DNA of 64,000 bases from an uncultured Eubacterium sp. (GCA_910589045.1 CAJUSH010000007.1:1-64000), one strand, 5' to 3'. Shown: positions 1 through 11,689, counted from the stretch's first letter. Program-made: numbers and translations. The notes: a model not told the origin generated them from the letters alone.

Positions 1-1227
<1,227 letters not shown>

Positions 1228-1246
1228 TTACAGCTGCGACGCAAAA

Positions 1247-1274
1247 CCCATGGAACGCCGCATGCGGCGATGGG
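1247..1274 (-). other. Stem-loop in the rpoB-rpoC spacer
   Basis: The 159-bp spacer between rpoB and rpoC holds an inverted repeat: CCCAT pairs with ATGGG, and inside it CGCCGC pairs with GCGGCG around an AT, with a GGAA bulge on one arm. No run of T follows on either strand, so it does not look like a Rho-independent terminator. It could be an RNA processing or stability element between the two subunits; that role is inference. Confidence 0.5.
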
Positions 1275-1353
1275 ATTTTGCACATCTGAATCATAAATTT
1301 ACGATCTCAGCAGCAACGCGCTTCGACCTGTTGTCAACAACTACTCTTCACCA

Positions 1354-4300
1354 CTATTCTTCTTCGTCATCCAGAGCCTCGTCATCAAAATCCTCTGTCC
1401 CGAAATCATCATCGAAATCGTCCTCCGGCTCTTCCTCCTCGCTGTCCTCAACTGCCACAAGCTCCTTGCTCTCCGCGTCAAACTCCACCTTGGAAAAGCC
1501 GCGCTTTGAAAAGCTCTCGCTGTCCTCAAACGCAAAGTCCTTATCACCGGCGATGATCGCATTCAGGTCTGTGTTTCCATACTCGCTGATCTCCATCAGC
1601 TCTACCTCCTGACGGTTCTCATCCAGCACCTTCACATCCAGGCCCAAAGACTGCAGCTCCTTTAAGAGCACCTTGAAGGACTCCGGGATACCCGGCTCGG
1701 GGATATTATCTCCCTTAATGATCGCCTCGTAGGTCTTGACACGACCTACCACATCATCGGACTTGACTGTCAGAATCTCCTGTAAGGTATAGGATGCGCC
1801 GTAAGCCTCCAGCGCCCAAACCTCCATCTCTCCGAAGCGCTGTCCGCCGAACTGCGCCTTGCCGCCCAAAGGCTGCTGGGTAACGAGGGAGTAAGGTCCG
1901 GTAGAGCGCGCATGAATCTTGTCGTCTACCAGATGATGCAGCTTCAAATAGTGCATGTGCCCGATGGTAACCGGCGAATCAAACGGCTCCCCCGTACGTC
2001 CGTCGCGCAGCTGCACCTTTCCGTCCCTGGAAATCGGAACACCCTTCCACAGCTCCCTGTGGTCCCTGTGATCCGATAAATAATCCATAACGTCTTCGCG
2101 TAATGTATCCTTATATTTCTCCGCAAAATCCTCCCACTCGAGGTTGACATAGTCGTTTGCAAGCTCGAGGGTATCCTGAATATCAATTTCCCTTGCGCCG
2201 TCAAATACCGGTGTCTCAATGTTAAAGCCCAGTGCCTTCGCGGCCAGGCTCAAATGAATCTCCAGCACCTGTCCGATATTCATACGGGAAGGCACGCCCA
2301 GCGGGTTCAAAACAATATCAAGCGGCCGTCCGTTGGGAAGGAACGGCATATCCTCTACCGGAAGCACGCGGGAAACCACACCCTTGTTCCCGTGACGGCC
2401 CGCCATCTTATCGCCCACGGAAATCTTACGCTTCTGTGCGATATAAATGCGGACTGCCTGATTCACACCCGGGGATAACTCGTCTCCGTTTTCCCGTGTA
2501 AACACCTTTGCATCCACAACGATACCGTACTCACCGTGGGGCACCTTCAGAGACGTATCTCTTACCTCCCTCGCCTTCTCACCGAAAATCGCGCGAAGCA
2601 GGCGCTCCTCCGCGGTCAGCTCGGTCTCGCCCTTCGGCGTCACCTTGCCTACCAGTATATCTCCGGCACGGACCTCCGCGCCGATGCGGATAATACCCCG
2701 CTCATCCAAATCCTTTAACGCGTCCTCGCCGACACCGGGCACGTCCCGGGTAATCTCCTCCGGTCCGAGCTTGGTATCACGCGCTTCCGCCTCATATTCT
2801 TCAATATGGACAGACGTATATACGTCGTCCTGTACCAGACGCTCGCTCAAAAGAACCGCGTCCTCGTAGTTGTAGCCCTCCCAGGTCATAAATCCGATCA
2901 GCGGATTCTTTCCCAGGGCAAGCTCACCGTCAGCAGTGGAAGGGCCGTCAGCGATAACCTCGCCCGCCTCCACACGGTCGCCCTTAAATACAATGGGCCG
3001 CTGGTTATAGCAGTTGCTCTGGTTGCTTCGGGAAAACTTCGTCAGCTTATAATTAGAAGTCGTTCCGTCCGTATTTTTAATCCGGATCTCGTCGGACTGT
3101 GCCTTCTCCACGATACCGGCCTTCTTTGCAACAACGCACACGCCGGAATCCACGGCCGCCTTTGGCTCCATACCGGTTCCTACAACCGGAGCCTCCGTCG
3201 AGAGCAGCGGCACCGCCTGACGCTGCATATTGGAACCCATCAGCGCTCGGTTTGCATCATCGTTCTGCAAAAACGGAATAAGTGCGGTCGCCACGGAAAA
3301 TACCATCTTCGGCGATACGTCCATATAGTCAAACGCAGTCTTGTCGTACTCCTGCGTCTCCTCCCTGTACCGTCCGGATACGGAGTTACGCACAAAATGT
3401 CCGTCCGCATCCAGCTTCTCGTTCGCCTGGGCTACGTGGTAGTTATCCTCCTCGTCGGCGGTCATATATACCACCTCATCGGTAACACGGGGATTTTTCG
3501 GGTCGGTCTTATCGATTTTCCGGTAAGGAGCCTCCACAAAACCGTACTCGTTGATGCGCGCATAGCTGGCCAGCGAGTTGATCAGTCCGATATTCGGACC
3601 CTCGGGGGTTTCAATGGGGCACATACGCCCATAGTGGGAATAGTGCACGTCACGAACCTCAAATCCGGCACGGTCACGGCTCAAACCGCCGGGACCCAGT
3701 GCAGAGAGACGGCGCTTATGTGTCAGCTCACCCAGGGGATTGTTCTGATCCATAAACTGCGAGAGCTGTGAGGAGCCGAAAAACTCCTTAACCGCCGCAG
3801 TCACAGGCTTGATATTGATCAAGCTCTGGGGCGAAATGCCCTCCTGGTCCTGTGTCGTCATACGCTCGCGCACCACGCGCTCCAGTCTGGAAAGACCGAT
3901 CCTATACTGGTTCTGCAAAAGCTCACCGACCGCACGGATACGACGGTTTCCCAGATGATCGATATCATCATCGTTTCCAATCGCCCACTCCAGATGCATA
4001 TTATAATTGATGGAAGCAAAAATATCGTCCTTCGTGATGTGCTTCGGGATCAGATCGTGCACACCCCTGCGGATCGCCTCCTTGATGTCCTCTAACTCCG
4101 TATACTCCTCCAGTATCGCTTTAAGCGCAGGATAATAAACCAGCTCGCTGATGCCAAGCGCCTTCTGCGCCGACTTCTCCGCCAGCTCCGGTACCCACGC
4201 GCCCAGATCAACCATCATGGAAGAAAGCACCTTCACATTGCGCTCCTCAGTCTGGATCATAACATAGCGCACGGCAGCATTCTGGATCTCCTCCGCCAGC

Positions 4301-5250
4301 TCCCGTGTCAGCCGCGTTCCCGCCTCTGCCATCACCTCTCCGGTGGACGGATCTATGACATCCTCCGCCAGCACATGTCCGCGCAGACGGTTCTTAAAAG
4401 CAAGCTTTTTATTGAACTTGTAACGCCCGACCTTCGCCAGATCATACCTTCTGGGGTCGAAAAACATCGCGGAAATCAGACTTTCCGCACTCTCCACCGT
4501 CAGCGGCTCGCCGGGGCGTATCTTCTTATATAATTCGAGCAGGCCGGACTCATAATTTGTGGACACGTCCTTGCCCATGCTCGCAACAATCTTAGGCTCT
4601 TCACCAAAATACTCAATAATCTCCTGATTGCTTCCGATTCCCAGTGCACGGATGAGCACGGTGATGGGAACCTTTCTGGTTCTGTCAACACGAACATAAA
4701 AAACGTCATTGGAGTCTGTCTCGTACTCTAACCACGCACCGCGGTTAGGGATAACCGTACAGGAATAGAGGGTTTTTCCGACTTTGTCACGGGTAATTCC
4801 GTAGTAGATACCGGGGGAGCGGACAAGCTGGCTTACGATAACTCGCTCCGCACCGTTGATCACAAAGGTTCCTGTCTCCGTCATCAGCGGGAGGTCGCCC
4901 ATGAAAATCTCATGCTCGTTGATCTCCTCCGTCTCCTTATTATATAGGCGTACTTTTACTTTCAGGGGTGCTGCGTAGGTTGCATCTCGCTCCTTACACT
5001 CCGGAATCGTGTACTTCACATCGGCCTCGCACAATGTAAAGTCAACAAACTCCAGACTCAGGTGTCCGCTGTAGTCTGAAATAGGAGAGATATCTGCAAA
5101 CACTTCTTTTAAACCTTCGTCCAGAAACCACTGATAGGAGTCTTTCTGTACCTCAATCAAGTTGGGCATCTTCAGAACTTCTTTTTGTCTTGAGTAACTC
5201 ATACGCAAGTTCTTTCCAGCCTGTACCGGACGTATTCTGTTTTTCTCCAT
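1354..5250 (-). CDS. rpoB: RNA polymerase beta subunit
   Basis: This 1298-residue protein is the beta subunit of RNA polymerase. The rifampicin-binding cluster is intact at about residues 490-525 ([20 protein letters not shown], then [11 protein letters not shown]), with no obvious resistance-type change in the classical positions. The C-terminus carries a strongly acidic tail rich in Asp/Glu. An in-frame ATG lies 24 codons upstream, but ATG 5248-5250 is preferred: it has GAGGTG about 8 bases upstream and gives the family-like start [10 protein letters not shown]. In most Firmicutes rplL directly precedes rpoB; here the nearest gene upstream is a secreted nucleotidase-like gene and rplL is 10 kb away. 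rpoB therefore has its own promoter. Confidence 0.98.
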   Translation of the reverse strand: MEKNRIRPVQAGKNLRMSYSRQKEVLKMPNLIEVQKDSYQWFLDEGLKEVFADISPISDYSGHLSLEFVDFTLCEADVKYTIPECKERDATYAAPLKVKVRLYNKETEEINEHEIFMGDLPLMTETGTFVINGAERVIVSQLVRSPGIYYGITRDKVGKTLYSCTVIPNRGAWLEYETDSNDVFYVRVDRTRKVPITVLIRALGIGSNQEIIEYFGEEPKIVASMGKDVSTNYESGLLELYKKIRPGEPLTVESAESLISAMFFDPRRYDLAKVGRYKFNKKLAFKNRLRGHVLAEDVIDPSTGEVMAEAGTRLTRELAEEIQNAAVRYVMIQTEERNVKVLSSMMVDLGAWVPELAEKSAQKALGISELVYYPALKAILEEYTELEDIKEAIRRGVHDLIPKHITKDDIFASINYNMHLEWAIGNDDDIDHLGNRRIRAVGELLQNQYRIGLSRLERVVRERMTTQDQEGISPQSLINIKPVTAAVKEFFGSSQLSQFMDQNNPLGELTHKRRLSALGPGGLSRDRAGFEVRDVHYSHYGRMCPIETPEGPNIGLINSLASYARINEYGFVEAPYRKIDKTDPKNPRVTDEVVYMTADEEDNYHVAQANEKLDADGHFVRNSVSGRYREETQEYDKTAFDYMDVSPKMVFSVATALIPFLQNDDANRALMGSNMQRQAVPLLSTEAPVVGTGMEPKAAVDSGVCVVAKKAGIVEKAQSDEIRIKNTDGTTSNYKLTKFSRSNQSNCYNQRPIVFKGDRVEAGEVIADGPSTADGELALGKNPLIGFMTWEGYNYEDAVLLSERLVQDDVYTSVHIEEYEAEARDTKLGPEEITRDVPGVGEDALKDLDERGIIRIGAEVRAGDILVGKVTPKGETELTAEERLLRAIFGEKAREVRDTSLKVPHGEYGIVVDAKVFTRENGDELSPGVNQAVRIYIAQKRKISVGDKMAGRHGNKGVVSRVLPVEDMPFLPNGRPLDIVLNPLGVPSRMNIGQVLEIHLSLAAKALGFNIETPVFDGAREIDIQDTLELANDYVNLEWEDFAEKYKDTLREDVMDYLSDHRDHRELWKGVPISRDGKVQLRDGRTGEPFDSPVTIGHMHYLKLHHLVDDKIHARSTGPYSLVTQQPLGGKAQFGGQRFGEMEVWALEAYGASYTLQEILTVKSDDVVGRVKTYEAIIKGDNIPEPGIPESFKVLLKELQSLGLDVKVLDENRQEVELMEISEYGNTDLNAIIAGDKDFAFEDSESFSKRGFSKVEFDAESKELVAVEDSEEEEPEDDFDDDFGTEDFDDEALDDEEE

Positions 5251-5337
5251 TGACGTTTCACCTCTCGTTATCATTTTGATGTTCCCGCACCAAAAAGTGC
5301 GCAGAATAAGCCTATTTACCACAATAAAGCATCATCC

Positions 5338-5366
5338 ATAATATCACAGGTTTGTCAAAATTGCAA
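5338..5366 (-). promoter_or_regulatory. Probable sigma-A promoter of rpoB-rpoC
   Basis: Read on the minus strand there is TTGCAA, a 17-base spacer and TATTAT, lying 88 bp upstream of the rpoB start. A short CGCAC/GTGCG stem-loop lies in the presumed leader (about 5286-5302). An independent promoter is expected because rpoB is uncoupled from rplJL here. Confidence 0.6.
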
Positions 5367-5418
5367 GAAGTTTTTTCCTTTTTATGCATCGCTTCGTAAT
5401 ACGGCCTACCCGGACGGC

Positions 5419-5453
5419 AAAAAAGGCGGAAACCATATCGGTCCCGCCCTTTT
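5419..5453 (-). terminator. Rho-independent terminator of the 5'-nucleotidase-like gene
   Basis: On the minus strand a GGGCGG...CCGCC stem is followed by TTTTTT, starting about 34 bp after the stop codon of the gene at 5487. It separates that gene from the rpoB promoter. Confidence 0.8.
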
Positions 5454-5486
5454 CCATGCTGTTTCTGATTTTTTATTAGGAAGCTG

Positions 5487-8400
5487 CTACTCCTGGCCAT
5501 CCGCCGGTTTATCCGGGTCAGCTTCAATGACCGTCTCGAGCTTCGCACTCTTTCCTGCCTCGTTCATCATATAAACGATGACCTTCGTGCCTTCCTTCGG
5601 CGCCTTCGTAAGCGTTACGGTGTAAACATAACCGCCCTTCTTCTTATCATAAACGCCCTTATCCGCCTTATAATACTTGTTTCCAACCTTAACGACTGCG
5701 GTTGCCTGATCCACACTGAATACCTTAATTTCTGTCGCGGTATCGTAAATGACCTCGTCAACCAGCTCCGGCAGATCCGGAATTGCCAGCTTCACAGTCG
5801 TCTCACAAATATCATAAACCGTTCCGTCCGCATTGCGCACCATGGCTACGATTGCCGTGCCCGCCGCCCGCGGCTTTGAGAGAATATAGGAGAAATTGCC
5901 GCTCTCATCGGTATTGGTAACCACACGCTTTGTTCCGATCAGAAGATTGATCGGTCCGGTGTAGTCGTCAATATGGCCGGAAACCAGGGTTCCCTTGCTG
6001 TCAATCTCGTCAAACGTGATATCCGTGTATTCCGTCAGCAGCGACTTATAAGAGGAAACCGTTACGGTTGCCTTTGCACTCGTGCGCTTCTTCCCGTCCA
6101 CCGTATCACTGGCGGTTACGGTCAGCGTCGAGCCCTCCGGCAAATCCCCTACCTGTACGGAGAAAAATCCTGTTTCATCCGCAGTTCCGGTATAAGTTTC
6201 ATTCCCGTCGCTCGCCGAGATCGTGTACGGGCCCTCGCCTGCTGCCGGTATCTGTCCGAAAATACGATCATCCACCGCATAAACCTTTTTCAGTACGGGC
6301 ATATTCGGAGCAACCTCCTCCGTCACAAAGCTCGACACCACGCTGATGCGGTCAATCCAGTCAATGCTGTAAATCTTCACCTTTGTGCCGTAGTTGAGAA
6401 CCGGTATCTTCAGGCTGAACACACCGTCCTCAATCGAGAAGTCCGTGTTGACGATTTCAAGACTCTTGTCATAGGCATCGCTGGCCATGTAGCGCTCTTC
6501 TCCGCCGTCCTTCGGAACGTAAACCGTTTTTCCTCCTACAATTGCAATGACCTTGCAGTAAATCGAGTCGTTAATCAGTCCCGAAATCGTACTGCTCTTA
6601 TTGGTAATTTCGTATACATTCGGCTGGTTCGCACCGGTCCTTCCAACTACGACCGATACCTTCTCGCTCTGTCTGCCCGACGCATCCTCCGCCCAGACCT
6701 CCACTACGCTGTCTGCCTTCTGCATCGCCAGATCACAGCTGAACGTACCGTCCTCTGCGGCAACCGTCTGATACGTGACATTCGCGGCTTTTACATAAAT
6801 CGTTGCCCCCGGCTCCGCTTTTCCGGTAATCTGGTGCTTTCGATTTGTATAGGTATCCACATCCGGCGCCTCCAGAATCGAGCTGTCCATGTTGGATACC
6901 GTAATATATTTTACCGTGGAATTGCCGAGCGCGTCCCCGGCCAGCACGGAATACGTGCCGTTTCCCGTCGCCTCAAAGCTGCCCTTCTCTAAAATGTTTG
7001 ACGCCGCAGCCCACGAGCTGGAATCTGCCGTCAGCACACCCGGGAAGTATTTCAGGGTCGTCACCTTTGATGCATCCGATGTCTCGGCAAAAACCGTCAC
7101 ATTATGATTGGTTTTCTTCGTATTTCCAAGCCCGAGCACCAGAAGCGGGCCGGACACATCCGTCTGCTCCTGTCCCAGGGCCGCCTGGTAATAGCTGTGC
7201 TTCGAGGTTATCCCAAGCGTCTGGATATACCACGCCTTTCCGCGAGCCACGTCCTCGGATGCCGGCGAGGTTTTCAACAGGTAATTCGTCGCTTCCGGCA
7301 TGAGAATCTTCCAGTTATCATCCGCCTTCACGTTAAAATCGCCCTGCGCACACTGCGCCTGCACATACTCCTGGAGCAGCGTGTTATTATAACCTTTAAG
7401 CATATTTCCGCGGACAATCTTCTGGGTTGTGATCTCCGTGACAACCGACATACCCGTCGTCAGCTGCGAGCATACAACGACAAAGCGCTGCGTGTCCGTC
7501 ACATCCACACCATTACAGGTAAGCTTCGTGATCCGGTGTGCATTGCTGTTCAGCAGCACGCCGCTCTTTCCGTAACGGACAGGCTGGGTCACATCAATCT
7601 CGTATTCGATGCCGTCAAATACATTATAATTTGCCCAGTTTTCCAGCCATTCGTCCCTCAGCAGCGGGCTTAACCCCGCACTCTGCACACGCGCCTTCAC
7701 CTCGTCATCCGTCCACGGGATATTCGCCGCCTGTGCGGGGTCCTGATAGGCAGACGCCGTTCTCCACTCCAGCCACTCCCGGAGCTGTTCCCCGGTAACC
7801 CAGTAAACGGACGTACAATCACGGTTCCAGTCCTGTACGTTCAGCGTATCTGCCACGGTAAAATTATCCTTGATGTTAATATAATTATTTGCGGAATTAA
7901 GCCCTACCATCTGGTAATCCGTACATGCGATCACCGGAAGGTCCGCATATTCCGGGGCATACATATTGATGTATTCGATGCCAAAGCGGATCTTCGACTC
8001 ATTTGCAGCCTGAATCGCCGCATTGTCCTCGAGCGTCGCAAAAAAATTGTTGATGGAGGATGATACCGTCCCAAGGCTTGTGCTGTAGATCCGGTCAAAC
8101 TGCTCCTGATAGGCATCGTTCAGCTCCACGATCGAAGCGTCCGGCTCCGTAGTGCTTTTTACCATTTTCAGCTTTGCACTCTTGGAGACGACCTTCACGC
8201 CGCCATTTGCAAACTTCAGCTTTAAATCCGCGATACCGATCCCGGCGCCGTGGTCTGCCACGCTCACCGCGACCTTGCCGTTGATCATCCCGTCCTCCGT
8301 GATTCCGGGATAGCTGTAGTATTTCTGCACATTGGCATCATCTGACGGAAAATTGACATGGTCATCCCCCATCATAATCGCATCGATACCGTCCACCTTC

Positions 8401-9191
8401 GAAAGCTGGTAGACCGCATCCGACGCAAAGCTGGAATATTGCTCACTGCCGATACCGCTGTGCGCCAGCGCAACGATCACATCTACATTCTGTTCCTTCA
8501 GCTTCGCGACCTGCTCCTTCGCACTCTCTACGATATCCTCCACAACCAGAATGCCTGTGTGGCTGTAATGTGAGGTCAGCATCGGGTCGGTCACGCCGAA
8601 CAGGCCGACGCGCACCTTTTTCTTCACACCCTTCGTTGTAGTCATCGTCTTTGTGATGACCTTATTTTCCGCCCATACCGGATTGCGGGTTTTTGCGGAG
8701 TAGACATTGGAAACCACAACCTTTTTGTTCATCCCGGCATCCTTGAGCGCCTCTGCGATGTACTCATAGCCGTAATCAAAATCGTGGTTCCCGATGGTGA
8801 TCGCGTCATAGCCCATCGTCTTCATCTCCGCATACATGTACTCGGTTCCCGTAACCGCACCGTTCATGATGCTGTCCGAACCGTATCCGTACACGGTATC
8901 GCCGATGTCAAGCGTCACCGATGCCCCATACTTGAGTGAGCTCCTCGCATTTTTAATCAGAGTGTACACCTGTGCAAGGCTCCCCACCGGATGCTCAGAG
9001 GCAGAATCATAATTCTGATTCACGCTCTGCCCGTGCAGATCCGTCGTAGAGATAATCCTGAGCGTCGCGGTTCCTTCATTCGCCGCCTGCGCCTGTGTTG
9101 CCGGCAAAATGCCAAGCACCAGCCCTATGCCAAATACCAGCGCGGCAGCCCGTTTGCATAGTTTCTTTCTGTTACACATAAATACTCTCAT
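5487..9191 (-). CDS. Secreted 5'-nucleotidase/metallophosphoesterase with Ig-like repeats
   Basis: A 1234-residue exported protein. A signal peptide is clear (basic start, hydrophobic core, ATQAQA cleavage region near residue 36). Metallophosphoesterase motifs follow: TTDLHG, DIGDTV, GNHDF and ALAHSG, then a 5'-nucleotidase C-terminal domain to about residue 600. The second half contains several beta-rich Ig-like repeats. The usual GHxH metal motif reads MGDDHV, so one conserved His is Asp. No LPxTG anchor or transmembrane tail is seen, so it is probably secreted or loosely surface-bound. AAGGAGG lies 1 base before the ATG at 9191 and 13 bases before the ATG at 9179, so the start could be either. 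It probably hydrolyses extracellular nucleotides; the substrate is unproven. It has its own terminator. Confidence 0.85.
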   Translation of the reverse strand: MRVFMCNRKKLCKRAAALVFGIGLVLGILPATQAQAANEGTATLRIISTTDLHGQSVNQNYDSASEHPVGSLAQVYTLIKNARSSLKYGASVTLDIGDTVYGYGSDSIMNGAVTGTEYMYAEMKTMGYDAITIGNHDFDYGYEYIAEALKDAGMNKKVVVSNVYSAKTRNPVWAENKVITKTMTTTKGVKKKVRVGLFGVTDPMLTSHYSHTGILVVEDIVESAKEQVAKLKEQNVDVIVALAHSGIGSEQYSSFASDAVYQLSKVDGIDAIMMGDDHVNFPSDDANVQKYYSYPGITEDGMINGKVAVSVADHGAGIGIADLKLKFANGGVKVVSKSAKLKMVKSTTEPDASIVELNDAYQEQFDRIYSTSLGTVSSSINNFFATLEDNAAIQAANESKIRFGIEYINMYAPEYADLPVIACTDYQMVGLNSANNYINIKDNFTVADTLNVQDWNRDCTSVYWVTGEQLREWLEWRTASAYQDPAQAANIPWTDDEVKARVQSAGLSPLLRDEWLENWANYNVFDGIEYEIDVTQPVRYGKSGVLLNSNAHRITKLTCNGVDVTDTQRFVVVCSQLTTGMSVVTEITTQKIVRGNMLKGYNNTLLQEYVQAQCAQGDFNVKADDNWKILMPEATNYLLKTSPASEDVARGKAWYIQTLGITSKHSYYQAALGQEQTDVSGPLLVLGLGNTKKTNHNVTVFAETSDASKVTTLKYFPGVLTADSSSWAAASNILEKGSFEATGNGTYSVLAGDALGNSTVKYITVSNMDSSILEAPDVDTYTNRKHQITGKAEPGATIYVKAANVTYQTVAAEDGTFSCDLAMQKADSVVEVWAEDASGRQSEKVSVVVGRTGANQPNVYEITNKSSTISGLINDSIYCKVIAIVGGKTVYVPKDGGEERYMASDAYDKSLEIVNTDFSIEDGVFSLKIPVLNYGTKVKIYSIDWIDRISVVSSFVTEEVAPNMPVLKKVYAVDDRIFGQIPAAGEGPYTISASDGNETYTGTADETGFFSVQVGDLPEGSTLTVTASDTVDGKKRTSAKATVTVSSYKSLLTEYTDITFDEIDSKGTLVSGHIDDYTGPINLLIGTKRVVTNTDESGNFSYILSKPRAAGTAIVAMVRNADGTVYDICETTVKLAIPDLPELVDEVIYDTATEIKVFSVDQATAVVKVGNKYYKADKGVYDKKKGGYVYTVTLTKAPKEGTKVIVYMMNEAGKSAKLETVIEADPDKPADGQE

Positions 9192-9353
9192 TCCTCCTTA
9201 AAACCTCCGTAATCGAATGCATTCCGATCACGGACCTTCTTAGCTTTTATAGTTTAACACAACTAACCGCCTGATGTAACCACTTTTGGGCAATTTTATA
9301 AAAAATATAATCGTTTGTTCCATTTTGTTCCGTTTCAAAATAAACCAATACTA
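9192..9353. other. AT-rich intergenic stretch upstream of the nucleotidase-like gene
   Basis: This stretch should hold the promoter of the minus-strand nucleotidase-like gene. A TATAAA box is present on the minus strand near 9245-9250, but no convincing -35 box sits at the right distance. No small ORF or RNA gene was recognised. Its left end (9346-9353) is the first copy of the 8-bp duplication that flanks the adjacent mobile element. Confidence 0.4.
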
Positions 9354-9499
9354 GTTACTATTCACGGCTCGAGAGCCGCTCATAGTAACGATTCGGGGCG
9401 ATATTGAGAGTTTTGCTTCTCAAAAATCGCCCCTCACACCTGAATCATGTTCTTACGGACTGCGCAGTAAATGCGCATTCCTGCCCCGTGAAAAGTAAC
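9354..9499. mobile_element. MITE-like element, 146 bp, with terminal inverted repeats
   Basis: The ends are 14-bp inverted repeats, GTTACTATTCACGG (9354-9367) and CCGTGAAAAGTAAC (9486-9499), matching at 13 of 14 positions. The element is flanked exactly by an 8-bp direct repeat, CAATACTA, at 9346-9353 and 9500-9507, as expected for a target-site duplication. The interior folds into three hairpins: 9354-9389 (CGGCTC/GAGCCG core inside GTTACTA/TAGTAAC), 9390-9446 (GGGGCGAT/ATCGCCCC core) and a TGCGCA repeat around 9460-9477. It holds no ORF. It is non-autonomous and would need a transposase from elsewhere; the family is not recognised. Confidence 0.8.
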
Positions 9500-9539
9500 C
9501 AATACTATTATGATTTTCCCCGAAAGCAGCTCTGTGCCT

Positions 9540-9568
9540 TTGACGATAGCGTAAAAATGTGATATTAT
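9540..9568 (+). promoter_or_regulatory. Sigma-A promoter of the pyruvyl transferase gene
   Basis: TTGACG, a 17-base spacer and TATTAT, 34 bp before the ATG at 9603. It starts 32 bp after the flanking repeat of the MITE-like element, so the element sits just upstream of this promoter. Confidence 0.8.
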
Positions 9569-9602
9569 TATGGTCACACTATATACGCAGAAAGGGGTTC
9601 TG

Positions 9603-10940
9603 ATGAAAAATATCTATATCCGTGCGGGTATGTCTCCCTTCGAGAGCTTCCCCGCCGAAAAGATTTTACTGAATAATTCCATAGGCACCAACGTAGGGAA
9701 CTTTTTATATGTATATGGTATTCTGCGCAATATTACGCAAATGGATACCACCATCACGCCCAATTATTACAAATCCGGCTATACAGACGAAGAAATTGAC
9801 AAAATCAACCAGACGCAGGATATTTTTATCATCCCCTTGGCGGATGCATTCCGTGACAACTTTGTCGGTTCCCTGAAGTCCATGACAAAGCTGGTCAAAA
9901 AGCTCACCATTCCGTGCGTGATCATCGGTGTCGGGCTGCGTGCGCCCTTTGATCCGGATTTTTCCACCCCCTACAGCTTTGACGAGGCCGTAAAGGAATT
10001 TGTCAGCGCGGTTCTGGATAAATCCGCGATGGTTGGCGTGCGCGGTGAGATCACCGCTGCCTATCTCTCCCACCTCGGATTCCGGGAAGGCAGGGACCAT
10101 ATGGCCATCGGCTGTCCGTCCATGTACACCGTCGGGCCGAAGCTCACCATCCGGGACGCGAACATCACGAAAGGCTCCCGGGTATGCATCAACTCCTCCG
10201 TCACCACACCGGACAACGTACATGAATTTCTTGAGCGCGTGACCCGGGAATTTGACGACTGGCATTTTGTGCCGCAGGTGCTCAGCGAGCTGCGGCTGCT
10301 CTACACCGGTTCGCCCTACAAAATAAAATGCAACCCGCTCTATCCCTGCCGGATCACCGATACCACCTACCGGGAGGGCCGAAGTGAGTTTTTCCTGAAC
10401 CTGCCCACCTGGTTTGAATATATGGCGAAGGCAGACCTGTCCGTCGGATCACGGCTTCACGGCAATATCGCCGCGATCCTCGCCGGTACGCCGAGCATCC
10501 TGATACCGAAGGATGCCCGTGTCCGCGAGCTTTCCGAATACCACGATATCACGCGGGTCAATGCCGCCGATATCACGCCGGATACCGATATCTGGGAAAT
10601 GATACGTACCGCCAACTTCCAGCTTCCCTGTCACAGGCAGGAGGAAAACTTCAACCGGTTCCTCGGTTTTCTGGAAAAAAACAGCATTCCGCATATTTAC
10701 GAGAGCGGTGCGCCCGACACGATTCCTTTTATGGAGCGCATGAAAAAGGTTAAGCTGCAGCCCCCTGTGACGAGCTTCGCCCTGTGCTCCCTGGAGGAGA
10801 TGTCCGCGCGCTTTGAGCGTTTCTATCCCGCATACGAAAAGAAGCTGAAAAAGAATCCGGCCCCAAAGCCCGCCGCTCCCAGGCCCGCCCCGCAGCCGGA
10901 GCCGCCCAAAGGCTTTTTCGACCGGCTTTTCGGAAAATAG
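9603..10940 (+). CDS. Polysaccharide pyruvyl transferase family protein
   Basis: A 445-residue protein resembling the polysaccharide pyruvyl transferase family, which adds ketal-linked pyruvate to sugars of cell-surface polymers. Typical features are the N-terminal NNSIGTNVGNFLYVYG segment, IGVGLRAPF, SAMVGVRGE and, late in the protein, the SVGSRLHGNIAAILAGTPS segment. The C-terminus ends in a Pro/Ala/Lys-rich linker and a short GFFDRLFGK tail. The ATG at 9603 has AGAAAGGGG upstream and is preferred over an ATG 11 codons earlier. It is convergent with the CDP-polyol operon and shares a terminator with it. It probably decorates a surface glycan, perhaps the polymer made by that operon; the acceptor is unknown. 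Confidence 0.8.
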   Translation: MKNIYIRAGMSPFESFPAEKILLNNSIGTNVGNFLYVYGILRNITQMDTTITPNYYKSGYTDEEIDKINQTQDIFIIPLADAFRDNFVGSLKSMTKLVKKLTIPCVIIGVGLRAPFDPDFSTPYSFDEAVKEFVSAVLDKSAMVGVRGEITAAYLSHLGFREGRDHMAIGCPSMYTVGPKLTIRDANITKGSRVCINSSVTTPDNVHEFLERVTREFDDWHFVPQVLSELRLLYTGSPYKIKCNPLYPCRITDTTYREGRSEFFLNLPTWFEYMAKADLSVGSRLHGNIAAILAGTPSILIPKDARVRELSEYHDITRVNAADITPDTDIWEMIRTANFQLPCHRQEENFNRFLGFLEKNSIPHIYESGAPDTIPFMERMKKVKLQPPVTSFALCSLEEMSARFERFYPAYEKKLKKNPAPKPAAPRPAPQPEPPKGFFDRLFGK

Positions 10941-10950
10941 GGCATCACAG

Positions 10951-11001
10951 AAAAAAGCCATTGTAAACACCGGCAAAGGCCGCATTTACAATGGCTTTTT
11001 T
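10951..11001. terminator. Bidirectional terminator
   Basis: A long perfect stem, AAAAAAGCCATTGTAAA paired with TTTACAATGGCTTTTTT, lies between the convergent pyruvyl transferase and epimerase-like genes. T-tracts on both strands let it end transcripts from either side. Confidence 0.93.
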
Positions 11002-11017
11002 ATGCAGGCACTCCCGC

Positions 11018-11689
11018 TTACCACCCGATCGACGACCGGAGGTTTCCGATCAGCTCGTCCATATCCCCCTCGCGGAAAATACTGCTCGTACCCGCAACAA
11101 AAATATCGGAGCCGTTTTCGTACAGCTTCGCCGCGTTCCCGCACGTAATATTCCCGTCTGATTCGATATACACATCCCTGTACCCCAGGTCATCCAGATA
11201 TTTGCGCACCCGCGCCGTCTTTTCGATCGTGTGCGGTACGATCGCCTGCCCCGCGAAGCCGGGGTTCACATTCAGCACAAGCACGCCCGCAATGTAATCC
11301 CCCACCTCCTCCAGCACCTGAATCGGCGTTCCGGGATTCAGCGCAATGACCGGAATAACATCCCGCTTTGCCAGATAATCCAGGCATTTGTGGATGTGGT
11401 GTGTCCCCTCATAGTGGAAGGACACGTGCTCTCCCGGCTGAAAATCGAACCAGTCCAGCTTATCCTCCGCCCGGTCGATCATCAGATGGCAGTCGATGGT
11501 AATATTTGTCTTTTTCCGCAGCCTGCGCAAAAAATCCGGCCCGTAAGCAAGATTCGGCACAAACGTGCCGTCCATGACGTCCACATGAAGATATTCCACC
11601 TGGTTGCGCTCAAAAATATCAATGTAGTCCATGATCTGATCAAACCCGGCGCACATGATCGATGCAGATATTTTTCCTTTTTCTCTCAT
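11018..11689 (-). CDS. Ribulose-phosphate 3-epimerase family protein
   Basis: A 223-residue TIM-barrel protein of the ribulose-5-phosphate 3-epimerase family. Family marks are SASIMCAGF, the HVDVMDGTFVPNLAYGPDF metal-site segment, DCHLMID, ALNPGTP, LNVNPGFAGQ and ESDGNI. The enzyme would interconvert xylulose 5-phosphate and ribulose 5-phosphate. It is the last gene of the operon, starting 4 bp after the stop of the CDP-glycerol-transferase-like gene. That placement suggests it feeds ribulose 5-phosphate to the TarJ-like reductase instead of serving general pentose metabolism; this is inference. Several positions differ from housekeeping Rpe (for example ESDGN in place of the common VDGG), so a different keto-pentose phosphate substrate is possible. 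Confidence 0.85.
   Translation of the reverse strand: MREKGKISASIMCAGFDQIMDYIDIFERNQVEYLHVDVMDGTFVPNLAYGPDFLRRLRKKTNITIDCHLMIDRAEDKLDWFDFQPGEHVSFHYEGTHHIHKCLDYLAKRDVIPVIALNPGTPIQVLEEVGDYIAGVLVLNVNPGFAGQAIVPHTIEKTARVRKYLDDLGYRDVYIESDGNITCGNAAKLYENGSDIFVAGTSSIFREGDMDELIGNLRSSIGW

Noticed and set aside
2806-3771. 321-residue plus-strand ORF opposite rpoB
   Set aside because: It is the antisense shadow of rpoB, has no ribosome binding site and a composition unlike a real protein.
5973-6992. 339-residue plus-strand ORF opposite the nucleotidase-like gene
   Set aside because: It is a shadow frame of a gene with a clear signal peptide and motifs on the other strand.
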